A stretch of DNA of 64,000 nt from Bifidobacterium breve (GCA_945883755.1 CAMCXX010000003.1:34468-98467), one strand, 5' to 3'. Counted from the stretch's first letter, positions 29,933 to 41,152 are shown. The notes: generated from the letters alone by a model not told the origin. Made by a program: numbers and translations.

Positions 29933-30447
29933 GCGTTGATTTCCAGAAGGTTTACTATCTCTTTTGCAACCTCTATTGGTTTTTTAGAGTCAGTGGAAAT
30001 TATCTCCTTAGCTAATCCTTCATAAGTGGCTCGCCTGGTGTTCATTAAATTTATCCACTGTTGCCTAGGATTAATTAACAGTAACGGACGCTCCTTATTA
30101 AAACCGACCCGGTTAGCAGCTTGTGAGATTGAAACATCTAAAAAAATAACTGGATAATCCGCCTTACTCAAAATTTTCTCAATCTCCTTATTCATAGGGG
30201 CGCCACCACCCAGAGCTACAACTCCCTGAAACTCCCGTAATACTTTAGACACTACCTCCTCTTCCATGACACGAAAGGCAGCTTCCCCATCCTCAACAAA
30301 GATATCAATAATTTTTTTATTATTTTTTGCTTCAATCTCTTTGTCACTATCTACAAAGCCACAGGTAAGCTCTTTTGCCAACGCCTTACCCACTGTTGAT
30401 TTACCAGCGCCGGGTGGGCCTATCAAAACAATCTTGCCGCTAAACAT
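29929..30447 (-). CDS. aroK: Shikimate kinase
   Basis: AroK phosphorylates shikimate at O3. The 172-residue P-loop kinase has GPPGAGKSTVGKALA (11-25), the shikimate-binding DSDKEIE, a GGGAP Walker-B-like loop near 80 and the lid arginine in NKERPLL. It is located 5 nt after aroC. Confidence 0.97.
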   Translation of the reverse strand: MFSGKIVLIGPPGAGKSTVGKALAKELTCGFVDSDKEIEAKNNKKIIDIFVEDGEAAFRVMEEEVVSKVLREFQGVVALGGGAPMNKEIEKILSKADYPVIFLDVSISQAANRVGFNKERPLLLINPRQQWINLMNTRRATYEGLAKEIISTDSKKPIEVAKEIVNLLEINA

Positions 30448-30452
30448 TATCT

Positions 30453-31637
30453 CTACTTAATTCTTAGGTTACTGATGTAATTTTGATAATTGCGTTTAGT
30501 TTCACCCACACTATCGCCACCAAATTTTTCTAGAACTAGATCTGCAATAACAAGGGCGGCCATCGCTTCAGCAACAACTCCTGCTGCTGGGACTGCGCAA
30601 ACATCTGACCTTTGATTTATCGCTTTAGCACTTTCACCAGTTGCTACATCAATCGTATCTAGCGCCTTTGGAACAGTTGAAATTGGTTTCATCGCCACTT
30701 TTACTCGAAGAATTTCACCATTGCTCATGCCGCCTTCAGTACCACCAGCGCGATCTGTTCGACGGACAATTTTGCCCACTTGATTCTTTTCTATCTCATC
30801 ATGAGCTACCGATCCTCGACGAGTCGCTGTTACAAACCCATCCCCTATTTCAACACCCTTGATTGCTTGAATTCCCATCATGGCACCCGCTAACTTTGCA
30901 TCAATTCTGCGATCCCAATGGGTGTGCGAACCTAATCCCGGTGGCAAGTTATAAGCTAAAACTTCAACAACGCCTCCTAATGTGTCACCATCTTTGTGCG
31001 CTTGTTCGATCTCGGAAATTATCTCTGTGCTAACTTTCTTATCAAAACAACGAACCTCATTCTTATCAATATCTGCAAGATCTTCATAGGTAGGCAAAAG
31101 GTAATCTTCAGGTAGCGCAATCTTTCCAATAGAGACAACATGACTAATAATCTTTATACCGACACTTTGAATTAGAAAGGCTTTTGCTACCGCGCCCAAG
31201 GCAACTCTTGAAGCGGTTTCTCTTGCACTAGCGCGTTCTAGAATTGCTCTTGCATCATCAAAATCATACTTTTGCATTCCCACTAGATCTGCATGTCCTG
31301 GTCGTGGTCGAGTTAACGGTGCATTTCGAGCAAGATTTTTAATCTCTGCATCTGGTACGGGATCAGCACTCATGACCTTTTCCCATTTTGGCCATTCAGA
31401 GTTAGCAATTTGAATTGAAACTGGGCCACCTTGAGTTTGCCCCAGGCGAACACCGCCGATAATACTTACTTTATCCGCCTCAAAATTTTGCCTAGCTCCG
31501 CGACCAAAACCTAATCTCCTTCTTGCTAACTCTTTATCAATATCTGCAGTTGTGATTGAAATATGTGCTGGTAATCCCTCGATAATTGCTGACAACACTG
31601 GGCCATGTGATTCACCAGCGGTTAACCAACGTAACAT
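30453..31637 (-). CDS. aroC: Chorismate synthase
   Basis: AroC makes chorismate from EPSP and needs reduced FMN. The 394-residue protein has all three signatures: GESHGP near the N-terminus, the [20 protein letters not shown] region, and R-SDVCAVPA near the C-terminus. ATG 31637 is chosen over an in-frame TTG two codons upstream because the family starts with [12 protein letters not shown]. The 65-nt gap upstream has TACTCT as a possible -10 and two direct copies of CGAGAAT. Confidence 0.96.
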   Translation of the reverse strand: MLRWLTAGESHGPVLSAIIEGLPAHISITTADIDKELARRRLGFGRGARQNFEADKVSIIGGVRLGQTQGGPVSIQIANSEWPKWEKVMSADPVPDAEIKNLARNAPLTRPRPGHADLVGMQKYDFDDARAILERASARETASRVALGAVAKAFLIQSVGIKIISHVVSIGKIALPEDYLLPTYEDLADIDKNEVRCFDKKVSTEIISEIEQAHKDGDTLGGVVEVLAYNLPPGLGSHTHWDRRIDAKLAGAMMGIQAIKGVEIGDGFVTATRRGSVAHDEIEKNQVGKIVRRTDRAGGTEGGMSNGEILRVKVAMKPISTVPKALDTIDVATGESAKAINQRSDVCAVPAAGVVAEAMAALVIADLVLEKFGGDSVGETKRNYQNYISNLRIK

Positions 31638-31702
31638 GATCAAGATTCCAATCCTGGGATAGGAGAGTATTCTCGCAGATACTTACTGATTCTCGTGAAT
31701 AA

Positions 31703-32101
31703 TTACCGAAATCCGATCGAAAGTTGACCTAGAAAAGCACCTAATATCATCGCCGGCGCAAAGGGAATAGATTTTCTTTTGGATACCAATGCCCAAACTC
31801 CCCCGATGATCCAAGCAATATCAATTGAGATCACTAATTGAATTACATCGTTCATAGCCGATCCAAGAATTAAAGCTAATTTCAAATCTCCAAAACCTAT
31901 ACTTGACTTAGTCAATAGATTCAACAGAAACAAAATCAAAAAATATACAGCTCCAAAAATCAGATTGATTCCTAGAATCAAGCTCAATAAAATAAATAAG
32001 ATAATTAGATCTAAATCTCTAATCAGATGCGTTTTTATATCATAAGCAGCTATTCGATAAAGCATAAAAATTAATAGCGGAAAAAAGGCTATCGAGAGCA
32101 C
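31703..32101 (-). CDS. A24-family prepilin peptidase-like membrane protein
   Basis: A small (132-residue) aspartic membrane protease of the prepilin peptidase family, without the N-terminal methylase domain. About four hydrophobic helices are visible. The two catalytic aspartates lie in YDIKTHLIRD (about 19-28) and GFGDLKLA (about 69-76), and the family's IPFAPAMILGA segment is near the C-terminus. Such proteins process type IV or Tad/Flp pilins; no pilin genes are in this window. The same position between aroE and aroC is known from mycobacteria. The start is GTG. Confidence 0.85.
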   Translation of the reverse strand: MLSIAFFPLLIFMLYRIAAYDIKTHLIRDLDLIILFILLSLILGINLIFGAVYFLILFLLNLLTKSSIGFGDLKLALILGSAMNDVIQLVISIDIAWIIGGVWALVSKRKSIPFAPAMILGAFLGQLSIGFR

Positions 32102-32107
32102 CCCGTG

Positions 32108-32113
32108 ATGGTA
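32108..32113 (-). promoter_or_regulatory. -10 box (TACCAT) for the A24 peptidase gene
   Basis: On the minus strand TACCAT is followed by CACGGG and the GTG start: the same six-nucleotide spacing as in the other presumed leaderless genes. Confidence 0.45.
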
Positions 32114-32147
32114 CTTAACTCAATCTATCGGGAATAAAGGTTGTGGA

Positions 32148-32945
32148 TTACCTGCCGATTGCTCCACGACCAACATTTATTAACTCTTTGCGCATATCTT
32201 CCACATCAAATTTAACACCTGAGAAGTATTGGATTTGAAATATTGCTTGTTCTACTAAGAGTGTTAATCCACCAATTACCTGTCTACCAAGGTTTTGATA
32301 CCGCTTAGCTAACTCAGTTGGCCATGGATGGTAGATCACCTCAAAAAAATCCGCCTTACTTGAGATAATTGATAGGCCATCTGTTGCACCGGCGGGAGTA
32401 GTTGAAATAATCAAATCACGATCTTGTACCTGAGGGAAGGTATGCCAATCAAGGAATTCAAGATCTAGATCTGTTCCTGCGGCATGAAGTTGATCATGAC
32501 GATTCATAGATCTTGTTAAAATGCTAACTTGTGTATTTGTGCCTCGTAATGCGCCCAGCGCTGCTCTTGCTGTACCACCTGCGCCAAGAATCGCTACCCT
32601 GCCACCAAAGTAAGGTTGTAGCAAATTTTTGAAAGCTAACAGATCGGTAGAAACACCGATGCTGCCAGTTGATTCGAAAATAATTGTATTGATTGAAGAT
32701 ATTTGCTTGGCTAGCGGATCTACTCGATCAACAAAACCAATAGATATCTCCTTGAGTGGCATAGTAAGTGCTAATCCACGAGAACCTGAATCTCTTTCTG
32801 CAAAGTAAAAATCTGCAAATCCACTCTCATTCACCTCTTGTGAAGTGAATTGAGCTTCAATATTTAGCATCTGATAGCCATGAGAGTGCAGTAAGGGAGA
32901 TAAAGAGTGGCCAATTGGCGATCCCGCTACCTTCATCTTGATCAT
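32148..32945 (-). CDS. aroE: Shikimate dehydrogenase
   Basis: AroE reduces dehydroshikimate to shikimate with NADPH. The 265-residue protein has the substrate motif SPIGHSLSP (9-17), TMPLKE with the catalytic lysine (variant of the usual T-P-K), and the nucleotide loop GAGGTARAAL (about 121-130). It overlaps mltG by 4 nt. Confidence 0.95.
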   Translation of the reverse strand: MIKMKVAGSPIGHSLSPLLHSHGYQMLNIEAQFTSQEVNESGFADFYFAERDSGSRGLALTMPLKEISIGFVDRVDPLAKQISSINTIIFESTGSIGVSTDLLAFKNLLQPYFGGRVAILGAGGTARAALGALRGTNTQVSILTRSMNRHDQLHAAGTDLDLEFLDWHTFPQVQDRDLIISTTPAGATDGLSIISSKADFFEVIYHPWPTELAKRYQNLGRQVIGGLTLLVEQAIFQIQYFSGVKFDVEDMRKELINVGRGAIGR

Positions 32946-33937
32946 TCGAACAAACCTGCTTCCTCATTCTCTCTAAACTCTGCAACCCAGAGATTAAATT
33001 CTGGGAAAGATTTTGTAAATCTAGTATCACCTGGTTTTACCGTTATGAAATACAACCAATCCCCTTTGGCCGGGTTCATAGCTGCGCGCATTGCATCCTC
33101 ACCTGGATTTCCAATTGGAGTTGGCGTTAATCCCCTGTACAGATAGGTATTATATTTTGAATTAAACTGCAATTGTTTGTAACTCATCCTAATTTCACCG
33201 CGCGCCTTGGCTGCATAATCAATAGTTGCGTTCATTTGTAGTGGCATCCCTATTTTCAGCCGATTGTAAATAACCCGTACAATCTTTGAGAAATCTTGCC
33301 GATCCCCCTCAGCTTGGGCAATGGATGCAATTATTAACACCTCGTATGGAGAGTATTTCTCATATCCCGCAACTAGATTACTTTCCGCGGCTGCAATATT
33401 AAATCGCTTAACCATTTCTTTAATCGCTTCATCAACTGTTGTGCCGGGAACAAAGGCGTATTGAGCAGGAAAGAGAAATCCTTCCAAGTTTTTACTTCCA
33501 TACATCGGATCTGGGAAAACTGCTTTTGAAAAACTTCCTTGCAGCAAATCAGATGACTCTAATTTTTGAAGTATTTCATAGGCGCGCATACCTTCTACGA
33601 AACCAAGGAGAGCTCTATTGCGCTTGCGATCAAGTAATTGACCGATAGCCGCATTTGATGAGATCTTGAGATCAATCTGATGAACTCCTGGCGCTATGCC
33701 CGCTGATCTTTTTTGTGATAATGCCGCTCGATAAAAAGCCTTTGCAGTTTTTACAACACCAGCAGCCTCTAATTTGCCTGCTATTTCAAAGCCGGTATCA
33801 CCATTTTCAATAATTACATCGACCTTGTTCTCATTAACAGATGCCCGGTAATCAATCAGTAAAAACGCATTATGAACTGTGACTGCTAGTAAAGTGAATA
33901 TTATCAAAGAGGCTATTACTGCGATCGATTTTTTCAT
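32942..33937 (-). CDS. mltG: Endolytic murein transglycosylase MltG
   Basis: MltG (YceG) cleaves nascent glycan strands in the membrane and helps end their elongation. The 331-residue protein has one N-terminal transmembrane helix (about 5-25), a LysM-like region, and the YceG catalytic domain with the glutamate in IASIAQAEG and the downstream NATIDYA and PTPIGNPGEDA motifs. It sits between ruvX and aroE with 4-nt overlaps at both ends, as in mycobacteria. Confidence 0.95.
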   Translation of the reverse strand: MKKSIAVIASLIIFTLLAVTVHNAFLLIDYRASVNENKVDVIIENGDTGFEIAGKLEAAGVVKTAKAFYRAALSQKRSAGIAPGVHQIDLKISSNAAIGQLLDRKRNRALLGFVEGMRAYEILQKLESSDLLQGSFSKAVFPDPMYGSKNLEGFLFPAQYAFVPGTTVDEAIKEMVKRFNIAAAESNLVAGYEKYSPYEVLIIASIAQAEGDRQDFSKIVRVIYNRLKIGMPLQMNATIDYAAKARGEIRMSYKQLQFNSKYNTYLYRGLTPTPIGNPGEDAMRAAMNPAKGDWLYFITVKPGDTRFTKSFPEFNLWVAEFRENEEAGLFE

Positions 33938-34383
33938 AAAGATACACCCAAACCATTAACAGATGCTTCTAAGAGCAAGGCTTGATTGAGGATATTCACC
34001 GCAGCCATCTGATCTAAGAAAGATTTATTCTCTTTAATGCCTTTGCCTACTTCATGCAATTGCGATATTGATTGATTGGTACTTAATCTCTCATCAATTA
34101 GATAAATTTTGCCGAGATAGAAATCTCTTAAGGATAGAGCGAATCTTCTAACAGAGTTAGCCTTATCACCATTTGCGCCCGATAAATGTATCGGGTTGCC
34201 AATCGCAACATAGATTGGTTCATACTCCTTAAAGATTCGGGATAACTCACTCATTAAAGAGGGATTGTTAATTAAAGTTTCAAGTGGAGAAGCTAAAATA
34301 GCATCGGAGTCAGTTACTGCGATTCCAATTCGTACCTCTCCGAAATCAATCCCAACTCTTCTGCCACGTGTTAAGGGTTGCAT
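33934..34383 (-). CDS. ruvX: RuvX/YqgF putative Holliday junction resolvase
   Basis: An RNase H-fold protein of 149 residues, implicated in pre-16S rRNA processing and in recombination. The first catalytic aspartate lies in GIDFGEVRIGIA (11-22), the second acid in IYLIDERLST, and the third in SFLDQMAAV. Order alaS-ruvX-mltG-aroE is conserved in actinobacteria. Confidence 0.92.
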   Translation of the reverse strand: MQPLTRGRRVGIDFGEVRIGIAVTDSDAILASPLETLINNPSLMSELSRIFKEYEPIYVAIGNPIHLSGANGDKANSVRRFALSLRDFYLGKIYLIDERLSTNQSISQLHEVGKGIKENKSFLDQMAAVNILNQALLLEASVNGLGVSL

Positions 34384-34390
34384 TAAATAC

Positions 34391-37072
34391 TTACCTTATT
34401 TTTGCAGTTATTAAAGCATTTATCTCAGATAGAGCTGATGCCAATTTACCGATGTTGACTCCACCACCCTGCGCAAAATCATCCTTACCGCCACCGCCAC
34501 CGCCAAGGGTGATAGATCCAGCCTTCACCAGATCTCCGGCCTTAACTCCCAGTTTTACTAAATCATTTGAAACAGCGACAATCAAGATAATTTTCTCGCT
34601 TGTTAAAGATGTCAGCACAACCACGCCACTGCCTAGATCATTTTTAATCTTCAAAGCAATTGTTCGCAACTCTTCTGCGCTCAAACCAGGAGACATTGCG
34701 GCGGTAACAATTTTTGAATTACCTATCGACACTGCATCTGCGATTAGTGATGGTGTCATGCTCATTGCAGTTGCAACCCGAACTCCAGATAACTCCTTTT
34801 CTAAAACTTTCATCTTGTCGATAAGATCATTTACCCGCTCTGGAATCTCCTCACTTCGAGCGCCCTTAATAATCTGGGTTAGTGAGTTTAAAATCAAATG
34901 CTCTTTTACTAGGAACTTGTATGCGTCAACCCCCACTAACGCTTCAACTCTTCGAACACCAGATCCAATTGATGATTCAGATAAGAGTTTAATAACACCT
35001 AATTCACCAGATCGACCAACATGGGTGCCCCCACAAAGCTCTTTCGCCCAATCGCCAACACTAACAACACGGACTTGATCACCATATTTTTCGCCAAACA
35101 ACGCCATCGCACCTAAGGATTTAGCTTTATCCTGGCTCATAACCTGGGCATGAACTTCTAGATCTGATATCAATAATTCATTAACACGAGATTCAACATC
35201 ATTTAAAACTGATTGCGGCACAGCCGATGTTGCTGGGAAATCAAATCGGAATCGTCCAGGAGAGTTCTCGGATCCAGCTTGGGTTGCGGTTTCGCCCAAC
35301 GCCTCGCGAAATGCTTTATGCACCATATGAGTTGCAGTATGTGCTCTTGAAATTGCAGTTCGGCGCTCTTGATCAATTTGGGCTACAACAGCCTCGCCAA
35401 TCTTTACCGCACCTGAAATCAATCTGCCTCGATGCACAATTAAACCTGGCACTGGAGTTTGCACATCATCAACTTCAATAACAGCTCCGTTGCCCAATTT
35501 AATAAATCCACCATCAGCTATCTGCCCACCACCTTCTGCATAAAAAGGTGTTCGGTTCAGGGTAATTTCAACCTCTGCACCAGCTCCTGCTTCAGATACA
35601 GATTTTCCTTCTACCAATATTCCAGTTAACTTGCTCTCTGATTGAGTGTTCTCGTAACCGATGAACTCAGTGGCGCCATTTTGATCAATTATGTTTTTAT
35701 ATAGAGTTAAATCAGTATGACCGCTTTTCTTAGTGCGTGCATCTGCCTGTGCGCGTTCTTTCTGCTCCTTCATTAATCTTCTAAATCCAGACTCATCAAC
35801 CTCTAAGCCCTTTTCACGAGCCATTTCAAGGGTTAAATCAAATGGAAAGCCGTATGTGTCATGTAACTTAAAGGCGGTCTCGGCTGGCAGGGATTTAACC
35901 TTTCCAACCTTTAACTCACTAGCAGCTACATCAAAAATACTGGTTCCTGCCTTCAGCGTTTGAATAAAACTTTCCTCTTCCATCGCTGTAATTTCTAGAA
36001 TTCGATCTTTGTTTGAAATCAACTCTGGATATTGTGGTGCCATCGCAGCGATAGAGCTTTTAACTAGCTCAGCCAACACCAGCTCCTGCGAACCAAGTAA
36101 TCTCATATTGCGAACTGTTCTTCGCATCATTCTTCGTAATACATAGCCACGGCCTTCATTGCCCGGAGTTACCCCATCCCCGATCAACATCATGGCGGTT
36201 CTAGCATGATCTGCAATAACTCGTAATGAAATATCAGAATTAACGTCAGCTCCATACTTAGTATCGCTTAGCTCACTTGCTTTATCAAGAATTAATTTTG
36301 TTGTATCAATCTCGTAAATATTCTCAACTCCCTGCAGCAAAGCTGCGGTTCTCTCTAAACCAAGTCCAGTATCAATATTCTTAGCTGGTAAATCACCAAC
36401 AATCGGAAAATCATCTTTACTTCCGCCGGCGGCTCGAATATTTTGCATAAAAACTAGATTCCAGATTTCTAAATATCTCTCCTCATCCGCGATGGGACCA
36501 CCATCTTTGCCATACTTAGCTCCCCGATCAAAGTAAATCTCTGAACATGGTCCACAAGGCCCCGGTACACCCATCGACCAAAAATTATCAGCCATGCCAC
36601 GACGTTGAATTCGTTCCTTTGGTACTCCTACCTGCTTGTGCCAAATATCAGCCGCTTCATCATCATCTTTATAAACAGTTACCCATAATTTGTTTGGTTC
36701 AAATCCATACCCACCATCGGATGTTGATTTGGTAAGTAGCTCCCAGGCCAGCGCAATTGCGCCCTCTTTAAAGTAATCACCAAATGAAAAATTGCCACAC
36801 ATTTGAAAGAATGATGCATGTCTTGTTGTTTTACCAACCTCATCGATATCTAAGGTTCGCACACATTTTTGTACTGATGTAGCACGCTTGTATGGCGGAG
36901 TAATCTCACCAAGAAAAAATGGTTTAAACGGAACCATTCCAGCATTAACTAGAAGAAGATTTGGATCATCTGCAATTAATGAGGCTGATGGTACAACGGT
37001 ATGGTTAAGCTTTAATGAGTTTTCCTTTTCGAAAAAATTAAGCCAACGAGATCTAATCTCTGCCGAGTTCAT
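34391..37072 (-). CDS. alaS: Alanyl-tRNA synthetase
   Basis: A full-length 893-residue class II synthetase that charges tRNA-Ala. Visible parts are the N-terminal catalytic domain with the RATSVQKCVRTLDI motif-2 region, the editing domain with HTATHMVH and the zinc motif CGGTH (near 668), and the C-terminal domain containing a five-glycine run before KDDFAQGGG. Confidence 0.98.
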   Translation of the reverse strand: MNSAEIRSRWLNFFEKENSLKLNHTVVPSASLIADDPNLLLVNAGMVPFKPFFLGEITPPYKRATSVQKCVRTLDIDEVGKTTRHASFFQMCGNFSFGDYFKEGAIALAWELLTKSTSDGGYGFEPNKLWVTVYKDDDEAADIWHKQVGVPKERIQRRGMADNFWSMGVPGPCGPCSEIYFDRGAKYGKDGGPIADEERYLEIWNLVFMQNIRAAGGSKDDFPIVGDLPAKNIDTGLGLERTAALLQGVENIYEIDTTKLILDKASELSDTKYGADVNSDISLRVIADHARTAMMLIGDGVTPGNEGRGYVLRRMMRRTVRNMRLLGSQELVLAELVKSSIAAMAPQYPELISNKDRILEITAMEEESFIQTLKAGTSIFDVAASELKVGKVKSLPAETAFKLHDTYGFPFDLTLEMAREKGLEVDESGFRRLMKEQKERAQADARTKKSGHTDLTLYKNIIDQNGATEFIGYENTQSESKLTGILVEGKSVSEAGAGAEVEITLNRTPFYAEGGGQIADGGFIKLGNGAVIEVDDVQTPVPGLIVHRGRLISGAVKIGEAVVAQIDQERRTAISRAHTATHMVHKAFREALGETATQAGSENSPGRFRFDFPATSAVPQSVLNDVESRVNELLISDLEVHAQVMSQDKAKSLGAMALFGEKYGDQVRVVSVGDWAKELCGGTHVGRSGELGVIKLLSESSIGSGVRRVEALVGVDAYKFLVKEHLILNSLTQIIKGARSEEIPERVNDLIDKMKVLEKELSGVRVATAMSMTPSLIADAVSIGNSKIVTAAMSPGLSAEELRTIALKIKNDLGSGVVVLTSLTSEKIILIVAVSNDLVKLGVKAGDLVKAGSITLGGGGGGKDDFAQGGGVNIGKLASALSEINALITAKIR

Positions 37073-37078
37073 AATGAC

Positions 37079-37384
37079 TTACTTTGCAACTTTACGTTTT
37101 TTACCTTTTTTTAACTTAGCCGCTGCAACAATTACTCCAGCCGCCTTCATTGCTAGCGGGTTCTCTTCCAGAAATGAATCGGTAGCGCCAGTAACTTTGG
37201 TAGCCAATTCTTCAACTGATTGTGCGGCCTTGCTCAAACTTTTTAGCGGCTTGTTGATGTAAGAGAGAGTTGTTGTAATCTCGTCAATTAATCTACTGGC
37301 TCGAATCACTGTATATGAGATGGCAACGGCGATTACTGCGAGGGATGCAGCAGCAATGATCGTTGCAATTCCACCTGGTCCCAT
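37079..37384 (-). CDS. DUF948-type small membrane protein
   Basis: A 101-residue protein with one N-terminal transmembrane helix (about 5-27), an amphipathic helical middle and a strongly basic lysine-rich tail. This is the layout of DUF948 proteins of unknown function. A gene of this type next to alaS is a recurrent actinobacterial arrangement. It is 6 nt from alaS. Confidence 0.8.
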   Translation of the reverse strand: MGPGGIATIIAAASLAVIAVAISYTVIRASRLIDEITTTLSYINKPLKSLSKAAQSVEELATKVTGATDSFLEENPLAMKAAGVIVAAAKLKKGKKRKVAK

Positions 37385-37405
37385 GTGTGCAGAATACCTG
37401 AATTT

Positions 37406-39163
37406 TTAGCTTTGCTTAGGAGATGGCGGTGTATCGATACCACTCTCTTTTCGTTGCGCTGAAGTAATCGGTGTTGGTGCGCCAGTAAGTGGATCCCCGC
37501 CGCTAGCTGTTTTCGGAAAAGCAATCACCTCTCGAATAGATGTCGCTCCTGCAAGCAGTGCACACAAACGATCAACTCCTAATGCAATACCTCCATGCGG
37601 AGGTGGGCCGTAGTTAAATGCCTCAAGCAAAAATCCAAATTTGCTTTCCGCCTCTTCGGCAGATAAACCAATAGTTTTAAAAACCCGTTGTTGAACATCA
37701 CGTTGATGAATTCGAATCGATCCACCACCGATCTCACTTCCATTTAAAACAATGTCGTATGCGTAAGCAAGTGCCGAGGCTGGATCTGAATCAAAGGAGT
37801 CTTTGTACTCAGGCTTAGGGCCAGTGAATGGGTGATGAACTGCAGTCCATCCCGCGCTAGGATTTTCATGATCAACTGGTTCAAACATTGGCGCATCAAC
37901 CACCCATAAAAATTTCCAAGATGATTGATCAATTAGATTGCAACGATTACCAACCTCTAATCGAACCGCTCCTAATAAACTCTGTGAAGCAACTGTTGAC
38001 CCGGCTGCGAAGAAAATTGCATCTCCTTTTTTAGCACCAGTGAATGAAACGATCTCTGCTATCTCCTTTTCAGAGAGATTCTTAGCTACCGGCCCACCTA
38101 AAGTGCCATCCTCTTGAACCAAAATGTATGCCAAACCTTTAGCGCCTCGAGCTTTTGCCCAATCCTGCCAAGCATCTAACTCTCGTCTTGGCGAAGCGGC
38201 GCCACCTGGCATAACAACCGCACCGACATACTCGGCTTGAAATACCCGAAAGGTAGTATCTTTGAAGAATTCACTCATGTAAATCAATTTGTTTTGAAAT
38301 CGCAGATCCGGTTTATCTGTTCCGTAATCACGCATTGCATCGGCATATGTCATATGTTGGATTGGTAGCGAAATCTTAAACCCAACAACCTTTTCAAAGA
38401 CTTCAGATAAAACTTTTTCGGCAATAGCAATAACATCAGATTGGTCGGCGAAGGAGATCTCAATATCTAGTTGAGTAAATTCAGGTTGTCGGTCCGCTCT
38501 AAAATCTTCATCTCTGAAACATCGCGCAATTTGATAGTAACGCTCCATGCCAGCCACCATAAGTAATTGTTTAAAGAGTTGCGGTGATTGCGGCAATGCA
38601 TACCATGAGCCTGGTTGCAGTCGTACTGGTACTAGAAAATCTCGGGCACCCTCAGGAGTTGATCTTGTTAAGTAAGGGGTTTCAATCTCAAGGAATTGTT
38701 CGCTATCCATGACATCTCGGATCGCAGATGTAACCTTTGAGCGCAATCTTAAATTCTTGGCTGGACCTTCACGACGTAAATCTAAGTATCGATACTTAAG
38801 TCTTACCTCCTCCGAAATATTTGAAATCTCGCCACTATCGACCGGGAAAGGTAGCGCTGCAGATTCACTAAGAACCTCTAACTGATCACAAACAATCTCA
38901 ATGGCACCAGTAGCAATCTCATTATTTTCATTTCCAGCCGGCCGGGCCTTAACCTGGCCGGTGATTAAAACGCACCATTCCGCCCTTAACTCACCAGCAA
39001 TCTTTTCATCATTAATGACAACTTGCACCGAGCCGGTTGAATCTCGCAAATCAATAAAAGCAACTCCGCCATGATCTCGTCGCCTAGCAACCCATCCAGC
39101 TAATTTTACTTGCTGACCAACCTGGTCAATTGAAATAGAGCCAGCATCATGGGTACGTAACAT
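37406..39163 (-). CDS. aspS: Aspartyl-tRNA synthetase
   Basis: A 585-residue bacterial-type class IIb synthetase. The N-terminal OB-fold anticodon domain starts with RTHDAGS and [19 protein letters not shown]. The catalytic domain has motif 2 ([18 protein letters not shown]), the GAD insertion domain, and motif 3 (GIALGVDRL). Whether it is discriminating or also charges tRNA-Asn cannot be told from this window. Confidence 0.97.
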   Translation of the reverse strand: MLRTHDAGSISIDQVGQQVKLAGWVARRRDHGGVAFIDLRDSTGSVQVVINDEKIAGELRAEWCVLITGQVKARPAGNENNEIATGAIEIVCDQLEVLSESAALPFPVDSGEISNISEEVRLKYRYLDLRREGPAKNLRLRSKVTSAIRDVMDSEQFLEIETPYLTRSTPEGARDFLVPVRLQPGSWYALPQSPQLFKQLLMVAGMERYYQIARCFRDEDFRADRQPEFTQLDIEISFADQSDVIAIAEKVLSEVFEKVVGFKISLPIQHMTYADAMRDYGTDKPDLRFQNKLIYMSEFFKDTTFRVFQAEYVGAVVMPGGAASPRRELDAWQDWAKARGAKGLAYILVQEDGTLGGPVAKNLSEKEIAEIVSFTGAKKGDAIFFAAGSTVASQSLLGAVRLEVGNRCNLIDQSSWKFLWVVDAPMFEPVDHENPSAGWTAVHHPFTGPKPEYKDSFDSDPASALAYAYDIVLNGSEIGGGSIRIHQRDVQQRVFKTIGLSAEEAESKFGFLLEAFNYGPPPHGGIALGVDRLCALLAGATSIREVIAFPKTASGGDPLTGAPTPITSAQRKESGIDTPPSPKQS

Positions 39164-39184
39164 TTTTTTAAAAAACCAATCTCT

Positions 39185-40456
39185 CTATAAATCTCTGACA
39201 AAGTTAGCCAAAAAGGTGGCTAATGCAGAAGGCGTAAGGGTACTAGAAATATTTTCACCAGTGCTCATATTCTTCAAATTACCAGAGTTGGATTTGATTT
39301 CATCATCACCAACCACTAACGCAAATGTAGCCCCGCTCTTATCTGCGGCTTTCATGCCACCTTTTAGGCCACGATTGCCATATGCAAGATCGCATGCGAA
39401 TCCCAATTCCCGTAAATCCTTTACCAATTTTGTCGAAAACTCTTTTGCAATTTCATCAATCGGCACAACAAATAAATCCATAGCTTTGACTAGGTCAGCG
39501 ATTGAATTCTCAGCCTCGCAAGCCATTAGCACTCGGTCCACTCCAATTCCAAAGCCGATTCCAGAGAGATCTGATCCGCCCAATTGACTCATCAAGCCGT
39601 CATATCGACCGCCACCACCAATTCCTGATTGTGAACCCAACATTGGGTGAATAAACTCAAATGTAGTTCCGGTGTAATAATCTAAACCTCGTACCATCTT
39701 TGGATTAATTGTGAAGGAAATTCCTAGCTGAGAGAGAATCTTTTTAACCTTCTCAAAGTGATCAGTACTGTCTTTGTTGAGATAGTTGATCAGAAGTGGT
39801 GCATCTTGCATCGCCTCAATTACCTCAGGACGCTTATCATCAAATAATCGAAGTGGGTTTACCTTTGCCCGGCGAGAACTCTCCTCATCAAGTGGTAACT
39901 TCTTAAGGAAGTTAATTAATTCAACTCTATGAGATGCCCGAGAGGCTTCATCACCTAAGCTGGTTATCTGTAGCTCATACTTTGAGAGAGATAAAGATTT
40001 GAATCCACTATCAGCTATCCAAATAACCTCAGCATCTATCTCTGGATCACCATAACCAATCGCCTCAATGCCAACCTGATAAAACTGCCGGTATCTTCCG
40101 GCTTGCGGACGTTCTGCTCGAAAAAATGGACCACTGTAAAAAATCTTTACTGGTAGCTGGCCCTTATCCAAATTGTTTTCAATTACAGATCGCATAGCAC
40201 CAGCAGTTCCCTCTGGTCGCAGTGTTATAGAACGTCCGCCACGATCTTCAAAGGTATACATCTCTTTACTTACAACATCGGTGGATTCACCAACTCCACG
40301 TTCAAACAGAGCGGTATCTTCAAAAACTGGAAGCTCTATTAATGAATAGCCAGCACGCTTTGCCGGTGAGATTAATCGATCTCTAACAATTTCAAAGAGC
40401 TCTGAGCGCGGAGGAAAGTACTCGCTAACACCTTTTGGCGCTAGAAACTTTGTCAT
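39185..40456 (-). CDS. hisS: Histidyl-tRNA synthetase
   Basis: A 423-residue class II synthetase. It shows motif 1, the [10 protein letters not shown] and motif 2 region ([16 protein letters not shown]), the histidine-A motif [11 protein letters not shown], motif 3 (GFGIGVDRV) and a C-terminal anticodon domain. It lies between the MBL hydrolase and aspS, the same order as in mycobacteria. Confidence 0.97.
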   Translation of the reverse strand: MTKFLAPKGVSEYFPPRSELFEIVRDRLISPAKRAGYSLIELPVFEDTALFERGVGESTDVVSKEMYTFEDRGGRSITLRPEGTAGAMRSVIENNLDKGQLPVKIFYSGPFFRAERPQAGRYRQFYQVGIEAIGYGDPEIDAEVIWIADSGFKSLSLSKYELQITSLGDEASRASHRVELINFLKKLPLDEESSRRAKVNPLRLFDDKRPEVIEAMQDAPLLINYLNKDSTDHFEKVKKILSQLGISFTINPKMVRGLDYYTGTTFEFIHPMLGSQSGIGGGGRYDGLMSQLGGSDLSGIGFGIGVDRVLMACEAENSIADLVKAMDLFVVPIDEIAKEFSTKLVKDLRELGFACDLAYGNRGLKGGMKAADKSGATFALVVGDDEIKSNSGNLKNMSTGENISSTLTPSALATFLANFVRDL

Positions 40457-40468
40457 CTACTGCCCTGT

Positions 40469-41152
40469 CTAGTAATCAAGGAACTCTCTCTGTAAATATG
40501 GATTATTCAGCCGTTCATTTGCAATTATAGTTTGTGGGCCATGGCCGGGAAGTACATTTAAGTGATCTGGAAGTGTTAAAACTCGATCTTTCAAAGTTTT
40601 ACGCATATCGCTGGCAGAGCCAGAGGGTAAATCTGTGCGGCCAATGGAGCCAGCAAATAGGACATCGCCAGATATTAATTGCTCGTTGTTGACTAAAAAC
40701 ATCATTGAGCCTTTGGTGTGGCCAGGCGCAGCAATACTTTCAATTGATAAACCTGCGACATCAAATCGTCCAAAATCCTCAACCTCAACAATCTCATCTG
40801 GTTCCTTAAAATCAACTGCGCCAAAACTTGCTACCAAATGTTTAGTTGCACCATCTTGCATTAGAGCTTTCAAGGGATCACTCAACAGGTAACGATCCTG
40901 GGCGCTGATATATGTCCGAAGTGGAACAGATTTGCAAAGTGGGACCAACGAGAAGAAATGATCAATATGTCCATGTGTAATCAAAGCAGCTACAGCCTTC
41001 AAATTACTTTTTTTAACCTTATCTAAAATAGCTTCAACCAAATCTGGTTTGTCGATACCTGGATCTACGATCACGCACTCTTGATTTTGACCAGTTGCCA
41101 GTATCCAGCAATTACTCTCAAAGTAGGGGGCCACAACACGATCGATCAACAA
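40469..41152 (-). CDS. Metallo-beta-lactamase-fold hydrolase (glyoxalase II-like)
   Basis: A zinc hydrolase of the MBL fold with THGHIDH, a further AAPGHTKGS metal histidine, and SGDVLFAGSIGRTD. The closest relatives are the small glyoxalase II-like proteins next to hisS in actinobacteria; the substrate is unknown. The frame is open up to 41266. I prefer TTG 41152 (about 227 residues) because GGAAGGGG lies 8 nt upstream and the family homology starts there. ATG 41245 remains possible. Confidence 0.85.
   Translation of the reverse strand: MLIDRVVAPYFESNCWILATGQNQECVIVDPGIDKPDLVEAILDKVKKSNLKAVAALITHGHIDHFFSLVPLCKSVPLRTYISAQDRYLLSDPLKALMQDGATKHLVASFGAVDFKEPDEIVEVEDFGRFDVAGLSIESIAAPGHTKGSMMFLVNNEQLISGDVLFAGSIGRTDLPSGSASDMRKTLKDRVLTLPDHLNVLPGHGPQTIIANERLNNPYLQREFLDY

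Noticed and set aside
31644..31702. Direct repeats CGAGAAT upstream of aroC as a regulator site
   Set aside because: Only two copies, 7 bp, with no symmetry and no known match; too weak to list as a feature.
34368..35078. 236-codon frame antisense to alaS
   Set aside because: It mirrors alaS codons and has no recognisable domain or start signal; alaS is full length and conserved.
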